This document shows, piece by piece, positions 1 through 6,177 of a DNA stretch of 64,000 bases. A program made the position numbers and the translations under genes. Positions within the stretch are counted from its first letter, which is position 1, and the number at the start of each line of letters is the position of its first letter. The notes beneath the pieces were generated by a model. That model was not told the DNA's origin, did no database searches, and saw only the letters and a program-made list of their open reading frames with translations. Origin of the DNA: Lentisphaerae bacterium ADurb.Bin242 (GTDB taxonomy: Bacteria > Verrucomicrobiota > Lentisphaeria > Victivallales > UBA1829); NCBI GenBank assembly GCA_002069785.1, contig MWCA01000005.1, positions 1-64,000 of the forward strand. Reading direction: 5' to 3'.

Positions 1-99
1 ACCTGAAACTCCCCGGCAATTTCCGCGATCGTCTTGTCATCCCGCAGCGCCGCCAGCGCCACCCGACTTTTGAACTTACTGTCGAACTTCCTTTTTCAT
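1..99 (-). mobile_element. 5' end of an IS3-family transposase OrfA, cut by the window edge
   Basis: Reading the minus strand from 95 to 1 gives KRKFDSKFKSRVALAAL followed by RDDKTIAEIAGEFQ. This is the N-terminal helix-turn-helix of IS3-family OrfA, which binds the element ends. The only nearby ATG (97-99) is one base out of this frame: it is followed by five A residues and soon meets a stop, while an in-frame TGA lies at 96-98. One A fewer would restore Met-Lys-Arg-Lys-Phe. Either the gene is frameshifted at its first codons or a non-ATG start is used. The rest of the element lies outside the window. Confidence 0.7.
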
Positions 100-114
100 T
101 TCGACTTCCCTTTC

Positions 115-155
115 GTGTAAAACTTGAACTCTCTAATTTACGACCCGTTTTACAC
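115..155. repeat. 9-bp inverted repeat beside the IS3 transposase
   Basis: GTGTAAAAC (115-123) and GTTTTACAC (147-155) are perfect inverted copies 23 bases apart, just upstream of the OrfA start. They could form a hairpin in the element's leader or mark an element end. No target duplication can be defined from one side only. The bases from 156 to 492 hold no gene that I can support, only weak hairpins. Confidence 0.4.
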
Positions 156-492
156 CAATGCAACCTGTCCAGCTTTCGGGGCCAACCGCATAATGCAACA
201 TCCCGTTGGAAGCATATAAGCATTCAGAAAATGGTTTAAATACTTAATTCTTGCTATTTTTCACAATATCCTTCTCTAGAGACAGGAAAGCCCTCCCTCT
301 CCACGAGAACATACATTTTTCACAGCTAAAATAGACTTTCCTGCAAAAAACAGGTGTCTTTTATCCATTTTCTCAATCTGCCCAGTTGACCGAGCCTAAG
401 ATTTCTTTAATGTCCTTCTTATAGGGACAATAGTTTTTTTACTGGAAAGGTGGTGCAGAAATGAGATTCTATGTCGATAAAATTTCATGGCT

Positions 493-849
493 TTATTCTT
501 TCGTTTTGCTTTCAGGCGATTCAAGCGAATCCTCGGACAACACGAACTTCACGATGTCCGTATTGCGGTATCGTACCGACGTTCCTATCATCTTGCGCCG
601 GAAGGGGAAATACTCGCTCCGCTCCAGCTTTTTGAAGTTTGCCAGGCTGAGCCCCAGCATTTCCGCCGCTTCGGGCTGTCCGATCAGTTTCGGCAGCACT
701 TCCGGAATGGGCTCTCCATTTTTCGCCAGATTCCTGAGCTGTGCGATGATCTCCCGTTCTTCCGGGATGCTCAGTACTCCATTCTCCGCCAAGGGATGCA
801 GCAGCTTGGCGATAAGGTTCACGCTCTTCAGCCGGATCATGTTTTCCAT
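493..849 (-). CDS. small helix-turn-helix (excisionase-like) protein
   Basis: This encodes 118 residues. The second half (about residues 55-105) contains GQPEAAEMLGLSLANFKKLE followed by a basic stretch and SVRYRNTDIVKFV. That is the layout of a MerR/excisionase-type winged helix in which one helix recognises DNA and a wing follows. AGGAG lies nine bases before the ATG, which supports this start. The gene is divergent from the Gp2-like gene at 1296 across a 446-base region, so it may regulate that promoter or act in excision of the element. No enzymatic motif is present. It is the only regulator-like gene in the island. Confidence 0.6.
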   Translation of the reverse strand: MENMIRLKSVNLIAKLLHPLAENGVLSIPEEREIIAQLRNLAKNGEPIPEVLPKLIGQPEAAEMLGLSLANFKKLERSEYFPFRRKMIGTSVRYRNTDIVKFVLSEDSLESPESKTKE

Positions 850-1295
850 TTTTTTCCATCTCCTGTTTTTTCCATGCTATCGAAATCTCCCGATGGCGAA
901 CGTCTCTCCTCTTGAAACTCCGTTCGAGAGAATCGGGGTTTTAGATTTTGTATATATTGTATATATAATGAATAATAAAGACTATACGGATGATTCCCAG
1001 GATTCCACCAGAAGAAGAGTTCTGTATCTGAGACCATCCAAATCCGGGCAAAGTAGTCTAATCCATTCCGCATCGAGCACCTCCACAGAGAAAAATAAAT
1101 ACTCAACGGCATTTGACACTATCGGGACTCTGATTCCACAAAATCCCGCATTCTCGATGATGCCGACTGACCCGGAACGCTTTTTTACCGCGATTCCGTA
1201 TTTTTCACGCGATGGTCCTCTAGAAAAGTTATTTTATATATAGTGCAAGTGCATGAAATCCAAAGACAACAATAATGAAAGGAGATACATATATC
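850..1295. promoter_or_regulatory. divergent intergenic region with AT-rich promoter-like core
   Basis: These 446 bases have no supportable gene. At 951-969 an alternating TATATATTGTATATATAAT tract reads as a possible -10 box on both strands (TATAAT at 964-969 on plus). A second AT-rich stretch near 1232-1241 could be the -10 of the downstream gene. No consensus -35 box can be placed with confidence. Confidence 0.35.
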
Positions 1296-2093
1296 ATGCC
1301 AAGACCCAAAATCACCCTGTCCGACGTTTACGAGGGCTACCGCATCCAGAAGAGCCTGTACGGAAGCCGATGCGATATCCTCGACGTAATTGTCAAGACC
1401 TTCCGCTACATGTGGACCCGCTGTAGTCAGCGCCTCTGCGTCTGCCACTTCACCGTCAACATGCCCCCGGAATTGAACCTCACGGCAAACGACTCCATCT
1501 GCAACATGCTTCAGAGCTGGCGTCGCACCTTGGAGAACCGTAAAATCCTCGCCGAATACCTCTGGGCCCGGGAAAGGGGCGACTATGCCTCCGTCCCCCA
1601 CCCGCACTACCACATTTTCCTGATTTTGCCCGGGAGGCAGTTCCAGTATGCAAAGGCCATTGCTAACCGTCTCGACGAACTTCTCTCCCGCCGCCTCGGA
1701 AGGCCCGTCAAACTCCTTCACGTCAATCCTCCCAACAGAGACGGCTTCTGCTGGGGCAAGAAGGTTTCCGAAAAGCTCGGCAACCTCGGCGACGCAATCC
1801 ACTGGGTCTCCTACCTGGCCAAAGTCAAGACCAAGGAGGCTCCGCCCTTCAAGAGGTCCTTCGGCCGCTCCAAGGGCTACCTCAAGGGGCCGCTTCCGTC
1901 TCCGTCGCCGATCGTGGTGGAGATATTCAAATCCATCGGTGTGTCCTTTGATGAGCCTGACGACGACTTCGAATCCATGGACGTCTCCATGTCCGAGGAG
2001 GAGCAGGAATCCTTCGGTTACGGGGACGTGAATCCGGAGGAATACGTCAACTTCGATCCGCAGACGGGAGGTCCCTATGAGAAGAAAGCGTAA
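1296..2093 (+). CDS. inovirus Gp2 / YagK-YfjJ-like protein (putative replication initiator)
   Basis: This encodes 265 residues; AGGAG ends eleven bases before the ATG, which is better placed than the ATG at 1275. Residues 101-113 read PHPHYHIFLILPG, with an H-Y-H triad like the metal-binding HUH motif of rolling-circle initiators. Residues 169-176 read HWVSYLAK, the conserved Tyr-Leu-Ala-Lys of the inovirus Gp2 family, with Tyr173 a candidate nicking residue. The family is common in filamentous phages and integrated satellites; its biochemistry is poorly documented, so a nuclease role is inferred. The acidic tail (about 210-255) is rich in D, E and S. It is the only copy in the island that keeps both motifs. 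Codons favour C in third position, unlike the AT-richer relatives downstream. Confidence 0.7.
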   Translation: MPRPKITLSDVYEGYRIQKSLYGSRCDILDVIVKTFRYMWTRCSQRLCVCHFTVNMPPELNLTANDSICNMLQSWRRTLENRKILAEYLWARERGDYASVPHPHYHIFLILPGRQFQYAKAIANRLDELLSRRLGRPVKLLHVNPPNRDGFCWGKKVSEKLGNLGDAIHWVSYLAKVKTKEAPPFKRSFGRSKGYLKGPLPSPSPIVVEIFKSIGVSFDEPDDDFESMDVSMSEEEQESFGYGDVNPEEYVNFDPQTGGPYEKKA

Positions 2094-2104
2094 GAAAACT
2101 ATTC

Positions 2105-2188
2105 TCCTTGCACAGAAGCCACCTAATGGGACGTCGATAGGCATGAAGCCACTCAATGCCCCTTCCCGTGGCTCCGAAACGGCAAGGA
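2105..2188 (+). repeat. structured repeat A, copy 1
   Basis: This lies between the Gp2-like gene and the next ORF. Outer arms TCCTTGC (2105-2111) and GCAAGGA (2182-2188) pair perfectly. Inside them GAAGCCAC pairs with GTGGCTCC with one mismatch, and GGG of the GGGAC core faces CCC of GCCCC. The apex carries the block ACGTCGATAGGCATGAA shared with copy 2 and, with changes, copy 3. It is best read as an RNA or single-strand DNA fold. Confidence 0.65.
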
Positions 2189-2238
2189 AGGCGTTTGAAT
2201 CAAGCGACTTACATCAGATTAGAAAGGAAGAATCCATC

Positions 2239-2757
2239 ATGAAGAAAAGTCAATGTCTCATCCAGAAAATGCTGGCTCGCTGCGGGTCGGTTCGTATCTA
2301 CGGGCTCTCGACAAAATCCGTCCGCACTCCGGATTCGGAGGAAACCTTATGGCGGGCCTTGCGTCAAATGAAGGAATCGATGCGGAGCGAAAGCGCCGAA
2401 GTGGAATTTGCCTTCCGGGAGGCTGCGATGGTCAACCCGATCGCCCGATGCTTCGACGTCATGGTGACTGCGGACGCACGCCTCAAGCTCTCCTCCGTCG
2501 ATTTCCGGGAAAGGCTTTATCTGGCCTGGCCGGAATCCGAAATTCTCATTTCCGTCTTTCGGCTCCCGCTTTCCCAGGGGGACGGCTTCATCCAGCTCTC
2601 TGCAGAGGAGGCTCCCTTGATCCCGGACCCTTTGAAAGCCATGGAGCGGCGCAATGCCCTTGAACTCCTGCCGTCAGAGAAAGACTTGAAAATGCTCATT
2701 TTCCTCCTGCGCAATTCCCAGAAGCGGGAACTGGGACAGATGAAAAGAGCAAGCTGA
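2239..2757 (+). CDS. hypothetical protein of the accessory island
   Basis: This encodes 172 residues from the ATG at 2239, preceded by AAAGGAAG. The frame is open further upstream: a start at 2143 would add 32 residues whose last part (ARKAFESSDLHQ) resembles the start of the small ORF at 2875, with third-position changes between the two copies, so a longer protein cannot be excluded. The product is soluble, mixed charge, without membrane segments or recognisable domain. It lies between repeat copies A1 and A2. I do not recognise it; a weak relation to the Gp2-like genes is possible but not shown. Confidence 0.5.
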   Translation: MKKSQCLIQKMLARCGSVRIYGLSTKSVRTPDSEETLWRALRQMKESMRSESAEVEFAFREAAMVNPIARCFDVMVTADARLKLSSVDFRERLYLAWPESEILISVFRLPLSQGDGFIQLSAEEAPLIPDPLKAMERRNALELLPSEKDLKMLIFLLRNSQKRELGQMKRAS

Positions 2758-2800
2758 AAACAACTTCCGGAGGAGGCGAAAAATTGCAGAGAAGGCATTC

Positions 2801-2884
2801 TCCTTGCACAGGAGCCACTCAATGGGGCGTCGATAGGCATGAAAACCTTCTAAGCCCCTTCCCGTGGCTCCGAAATGGCAAGGA
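2801..2884 (+). repeat. structured repeat A, copy 2
   Basis: This is the best-paired copy. TCCTTGC (2801-2807) pairs with GCAAGGA (2878-2884); GGAGCCAC pairs fully with GTGGCTCC; GGGGC pairs with GCCCC; and AGG faces CCT across the apex. The apex block ACGTCGATAGG of copy 1 appears here as GCGTCGATAGG. Where copy 1 has a mismatch in the middle helix (GAAGCCAC), this copy is perfect. Confidence 0.7.
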
Positions 2885-3120
2885 AAGCATTTGAGAGAAG
2901 TCATTTGCATCAAGTAAAGAAAATGAGAAAATCGAATTCCAATCAGTCAAAGGGCGCGTCCGCAATTTCCCGGGACCTTTCCGGCATCTCCGGGACGCGG
3001 GAAGTGCGAACCCGCCCTGCTGACCGCCTGCCCTTCTCTCTGGAGGATCTCGCAAGAGGAAGGTCCGAGCGAGGACCGCCACGGAAAAACCCTTCGGGGC
3101 CATTCAATCGGGGGAACTGA
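2875..3120 (+). CDS. small ORF overlapping a structured region; doubtful gene
   Basis: The frame encodes 81 residues from 2875, or 65 from the ATG at 2923. Its first fifteen codons, compared with the frame leading into the gene at 2239, share 11 residues, and seven of the codon differences are silent third-position changes (core ARKAFE, then LHQ). That argues for past or present coding in the first part. The remainder is Arg/Gly/Pro-rich and lies in a GC-rich segment that folds extensively (2951-3100), so it is more likely RNA than protein. It may be the decayed start of a former gene. Confidence 0.3.
   Translation: MARKAFERSHLHQVKKMRKSNSNQSKGASAISRDLSGISGTREVRTRPADRLPFSLEDLARGRSERGPPRKNPSGPFNRGN
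2951..3100 (+). ncRNA. candidate structured RNA with three-way junction and stable tetraloops
   Basis: AGGGC (2951-2955) pairs with GCCCT (3014-3018). Directly adjoining it, GCGTCC (2956-2961) pairs with GGACGC (2993-2998), and GGG (2999-3001) pairs with CCC (3011-3013), giving a gap-free three-way junction. Downstream follow CTC-GCAA-GAG (3049-3058, a GNRA loop), GGTCC/GGACC (3062-3066 with 3073-3077) and CC-CTTCGG-GG (3090-3099, a C-UUCG-G loop). This is more ordered pairing than expected by chance in a gap between genes. The family is not recognised. The string GAGGAAGGTCCGAGC recalls an RNase P segment, but the other conserved RNase P parts are not seen. Confidence 0.45.
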
Positions 3121-3144
3121 GCCGCATTCGAAATTCAGAGAAAA

Positions 3145-3186
3145 TTTTGCTTGTCATGGTTGCATAGAAAAACGTGACAAGCAAAA
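3145..3186 (+). repeat. perfect 12-bp hairpin before the orphan gene at 3228
   Basis: TTTTGCTTGTCA (3145-3156) and TGACAAGCAAAA (3175-3186) are exact inverted copies around an 18-base loop. The left arm and loop contain a four-codon frame (ATG GTT GCA TAG). It could end the transcript of the candidate RNA just upstream, since the right arm runs into A residues rather than T on the plus strand but the left arm begins with T4. It could equally be a leader hairpin or a replication hairpin. Confidence 0.5.
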
Positions 3187-3227
3187 ACGTATAAGAAATT
3201 TTAATTCAAAATGAAAGGGCATTTATA

Positions 3228-4211
3228 ATGATGCCAAAATTGACAGCAATTCATCCGAGCGACGCAAGCATTCCGGAGAACGAATTTTACAGACGGTATG
3301 CGAAAAGTTTCCTCCGTTGTGTGCACGAAGAACAGGAGAAAAACCTTCTGATGACGGTTCTCTACCTGAAACTTCACCCGTCGGTTCCGTTGGCCGAGGC
3401 AGACAGGGAAATCTTACCCGCCATTCACAAACTCAACATGAAGAGGAACAAGGTTCCGTCTCTCTACTTCCTTATGCAGAAACGGCTATTGTCTCTGTCT
3501 CAGGGAACAAGGCCGGGCTACATCTTCACCATTTTTCGCAGAGCATTAAACGTGAATGTGAAGACGATCAATACAGCCAAGATGATCGAATGGTTCAAAG
3601 ATGCAATGACATGCGAGAAATACGGGGCATCGTCTCTTGCAGAGGACGTGCTCTATTGGAAGCGTCCCAATCGCAACCGCTGCATACATGACGGATTGCT
3701 GATAAGACCTGAATGGGAAACTTCTCTGGCAAAAGGGATGAGTTGGATCGACCAAGTCTTTGCAGACCACCGTCGGACTGAATGGCTTGTGTGTTCGCAC
3801 GGGGACGTCAAGGAAATTGATATGTCAACGGGACTTCTCAAAGAAAAAAGCCTATTGCCTCCCGATGTCATCGAGGGAAAGCAAGGCGTCGAAGCGGAAA
3901 TGAAAGAAAAGCTGCTTCCGGAAAATTGGACGGCGGACGGGAGAACCGTGCCTCCCAACGCACTCAATTACAGGAATACGGTAAAAAGAAAGGTGACAAA
4001 GACGTATGAAAAACAAGACGTTTTCAAGAATGCTCCAGCGTTTGAAGGAGACGTAAAAATGCTTGAACGTTGGCTTCGTGAAAACCACAAGAAGGTCTGG
4101 TACCAAAAAGGAGCGGTTCTCCACACCGAAGTAAGCCTGGATGGCACCCGCTGGATATACCAGGTTGAATGGCATCGCAGGGAGCTTCGGGCCAAGCTGA
4201 AATGTTACTGA
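3228..4211 (+). CDS. orphan protein of the accessory island
   Basis: This encodes 327 residues; GAAAGGG precedes the tandem ATG ATG start at 3228/3231. The N-terminal third is helical and basic, the middle holds Trp-rich segments (VLYWKRPNRNRC; PEWETSLAKGMSWID), and the C-terminus (about 275-327) is a compact basic block with LERWLRENHKKVWYQKG. There is no signal peptide or membrane segment. I do not recognise a family. Its position between Gp2-like genes and its Lys/Arg content suggest nucleic-acid binding, which is only inference. It is followed directly by the A3-B1 repeat block. Confidence 0.55.
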   Translation: MMPKLTAIHPSDASIPENEFYRRYAKSFLRCVHEEQEKNLLMTVLYLKLHPSVPLAEADREILPAIHKLNMKRNKVPSLYFLMQKRLLSLSQGTRPGYIFTIFRRALNVNVKTINTAKMIEWFKDAMTCEKYGASSLAEDVLYWKRPNRNRCIHDGLLIRPEWETSLAKGMSWIDQVFADHRRTEWLVCSHGDVKEIDMSTGLLKEKSLLPPDVIEGKQGVEAEMKEKLLPENWTADGRTVPPNALNYRNTVKRKVTKTYEKQDVFKNAPAFEGDVKMLERWLRENHKKVWYQKGAVLHTEVSLDGTRWIYQVEWHRRELRAKLKCY

Positions 4212-4229
4212 TAGAAATGGGAGGGAGAG

Positions 4230-4379
4230 CTCCCGTGCTAAGAGACCTGTTTCCTTGCACGGGAGACCTCCGATGGGACGTCAATAGGTATAAAAACCTT
4301 CTATGCCCCCTCCCGCAGCAGCGAAATACCAGAAAAAAGGCAGAGAAAATAACCCTGGTGGCGAGGAAAGCTGTTCCTC
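4230..4379 (+). repeat. structured repeat A, copy 3, with upstream competing arm
   Basis: The A core spans 4252-4337: TTCCTTGCAC, GGGACGTCAATAGG, then AAAACCTTCTATGCCCC. Here the main helix is CGGGAG (4260-4265) with CTCCCG (4310-4315), differing in sequence from the other copies but not in position. A second arm, CTCCCGTGC (4230-4238), is perfectly complementary to GCACGGGAG (4257-4265), so two exclusive folds are possible. A further hairpin GAGGAA/TTCCTC (4363-4368 with 4374-4379) follows. Confidence 0.55.
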
Positions 4380-4391
4380 TCCCCGACAGAT

Positions 4392-4522
4392 TGAAGGAGG
4401 CTGAACCATGTAGCAGAAAAAGAATCTGAACGCAAAAGTCGCGCGACTCATTTTCCGGTAGGAGCCGTGCGGAAAATTTGAATATATCGGAAGAATAGAA
4501 TGATTGATTAGGAGAAAAAAAC
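4392..4522 (+). promoter_or_regulatory. leader repeat B, copy 1: ribosome site, ATG-TAG, hairpin
   Basis: GGAGG (4396-4400) sits seven bases before ATG (4408-4410), which is followed at once by TAG (4411-4413). The frame then stays open for 15 codons and ends in TTC CGG TAG, placed in the loop of a hairpin whose arms are GCGCGACTC (4441-4449) and GAGCCGTGC (4462-4470). The next gene starts at 4523 after its own AGGAG. The same arrangement recurs at 5221. Confidence 0.55.
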
Positions 4523-5197
4523 ATGAGAAAAGAATTGATTGTTATGAAGTCGCCTTGGGATGATGTGCTTCTGCCGAAACGCGAAAACGGTTATCGGCTG
4601 AAGCTTTTGCTGTGGCTGCGCTCGTTCACCAAAAAATTCCAGGAAGAACATAAACAGGACGCGGTAATCTTCCGCATCAAAATTGAAATGCCCTTCAATT
4701 CTCTATTGAAGAATATTGAAGAAAACACTCAAATTGTTATGGATTCACTGGAATTGTTGAAATGCAGTGTCAAGCCAATCGAATATGCGTGGAATCGGAT
4801 TCCAAACAGCGGCTGCTATCAGGTAGCGGTGATCTATCGTAAGTGCTGCGGATGGGAAGACCAGATTCCCCAAATTCTCGAGAAATACCTGCTTCACAGT
4901 ACATACGGCGCCGAAAGCCGGGAAGAAATGGATGGAGGAAATGAGCTCAGCACGCTTCTGGAAAGATATGATACCAACTCCTCGGAGGTCCGTATTGGTG
5001 AACTTGTCGGATTCCTTCTCGAGTTCCTGGCCTATGCAAAACCTCAGAAAAACATTTCCCACGTCGTTCCATACAAAAATGTTGAAGTCTCCAAGTATTT
5101 GTATGACGTGGACATGGTCAAACTTTGCGGAATTTCCAAAAAGCGCACAAAATGTATGCGGCAGGAATACGCAGAACTCAAAATTTTTGACTATTGA
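4523..5197 (+). CDS. degenerate Gp2-like paralogue
   Basis: This encodes 224 residues; AGGAG is eight bases before the ATG. The layout follows the gene at 1296: a core strand ending in a Met-Pro turn (residues 50-58, FRIKIEMPF), then CYQVAVIY (98-105) at the place of the H-Y-H strand, then LEFLAYAK (166-173) at the place of HWVSYLAK. The histidines are absent, while a Tyr-Ala-Lys remains. The relationship rests on motif spacing and secondary-structure pattern, not high identity. If real, the metal site is lost and the protein may be regulatory. It is preceded by leader B copy 1 and followed by copy 2. Confidence 0.5.
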   Translation: MRKELIVMKSPWDDVLLPKRENGYRLKLLLWLRSFTKKFQEEHKQDAVIFRIKIEMPFNSLLKNIEENTQIVMDSLELLKCSVKPIEYAWNRIPNSGCYQVAVIYRKCCGWEDQIPQILEKYLLHSTYGAESREEMDGGNELSTLLERYDTNSSEVRIGELVGFLLEFLAYAKPQKNISHVVPYKNVEVSKYLYDVDMVKLCGISKKRTKCMRQEYAELKIFDY

Positions 5198-5220
5198 AAG
5201 ATAATCCGGACAAAAACGAC

Positions 5221-5351
5221 TGAAGGAGGCAGAACCATGTAGCAGAAAAGCTATAATCTGAACACTGAAAAGCACGACTTTTTCCGGTAAAAAAAGTCGT
5301 GCAGGCAATTTGTATATTGAAAGAAAAATCCTGTAATAAAGGAAATTATTT
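5221..5351 (+). promoter_or_regulatory. leader repeat B, copy 2: ribosome site, ATG-TAG, 12-bp hairpin
   Basis: GGAGG (5225-5229), ATG (5237-5239) and TAG (5240-5242) have exactly the spacing of copy 1. A 15-codon frame follows and ends TTC CGG TAA. The hairpin is GCACGACTTTTT (5272-5283) with AAAAAGTCGTGC (5291-5302), perfect over 12 pairs, with the end of the small frame in its loop. The arms differ in sequence from copy 1 while pairing is largely kept. The segment TGAAGGAGGC through AGCAGAAAA is nearly identical in both copies. Confidence 0.55.
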
Positions 5352-6098
5352 ATGAAGAAAAAGAAGATCTCTCGTGTTTCTCAAGAGAAACAGCCCGCTC
5401 CGACAGTGTTAAAATACAACGATGTCGCGGAGCTGGGACGAACCGCAACCCGGGTCTGCGTTGAAGAAGTCTGGGCCCATTACGGCAGGAAGGTTAACAT
5501 CATTGCATTTTCCATCCACTTCCCGGATGGTCTTTCGTCTGAACAAATTCCGCCATTGCTGCAAAATGCGGCCACCGATTTTCAGAAAACCGTCAAAAAA
5601 ATTATCGGCGGGTATTGGGAATTCGTCTGGCTCCTGAAAAGTCGGCGTCACTGTAAAATTCTTGATTACCATGCAGACGTCATCTTCGTCTACAGCGGAA
5701 AAGGATTAATGGGATGCCAGAAACTGGAACGCGCCTTTTCCAGCCAATGGAAGCAATGCGAAGGCAAAGAACCAATGGCAATAAGATGCTTTCAGCCGCC
5801 CGGCAATCTTCAGCCAGGGACAATGCCAGTGCGGGAGGAGTGGAATAACTACGAGAAAGCGCTTCACTGGGTAAGCAGCTTTGCCGGTTCCGACGACAAT
5901 GTTTTCCAACTCATCCGAATCGGCGTTTCCAGTCAGGAAACTCATCGCTCCAAACGACTGGCTCGCAAGGAACGAAAACGCAAGGCGAATTTGGAACAGC
6001 TTGCGATTCTTAAACAAAATGCGAAGGAACACGGAAGGAGGAAATTCAGACGGGGCAAGGCGCATCCCATGAATCAAAGGAAAAAGCAGGCCGCTTAA
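5352..6098 (+). CDS. degenerate Gp2-like paralogue
   Basis: This encodes 248 residues starting after AAGGA. It has a basic N-terminus (MKKKK), a core strand NIIAFSIHFPDG (49-60), DYHADVIFVYSG (105-116) where the 1296 protein has PHYHIFLILPG, and HWVSSFAG (172-179) where that protein has HWVSYLAK. One histidine of the pair survives (His107), the second is Asp, and the Tyr and Lys of the last motif are Ser and Gly. The C-terminal 50 residues are very basic. This is the clearest relative of the 1296 gene and seems to have lost catalysis while keeping the fold. Confidence 0.55.
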   Translation: MKKKKISRVSQEKQPAPTVLKYNDVAELGRTATRVCVEEVWAHYGRKVNIIAFSIHFPDGLSSEQIPPLLQNAATDFQKTVKKIIGGYWEFVWLLKSRRHCKILDYHADVIFVYSGKGLMGCQKLERAFSSQWKQCEGKEPMAIRCFQPPGNLQPGTMPVREEWNNYEKALHWVSSFAGSDDNVFQLIRIGVSSQETHRSKRLARKERKRKANLEQLAILKQNAKEHGRRKFRRGKAHPMNQRKKQAA

Positions 6099-6177
6099 TC
6101 ATCCAGGGGATTGCAGTCCGGTTTTGACGGCAGGGCTGCAATCCCTGAATTTTTCCAGAGATGAACGAAAATTTCCC

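Noticed and set aside
2951..3120. RNase P RNA
   Set aside because: A GAGGAAGGTCCGAGC string resembles one conserved segment, but the partner strand of P4 and the other conserved regions are absent and the length is too short.
4169..4429. 86-codon frame covering repeats A3 and B1
   Set aside because: It starts inside the previous gene, has no ribosome site and follows the repeat structure; three silent differences between B copies in this frame are too few to support coding.
2105..5351. Integron cassette array with attC sites
   Set aside because: Folded repeats between single genes look similar, but the RYYYAAC/GTTRRRY core boxes and an integrase are missing and the copies differ in position relative to the genes.
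1..6098. Retron or diversity-generating element
   Set aside because: No reverse transcriptase gene or template/variable repeat pair is present.
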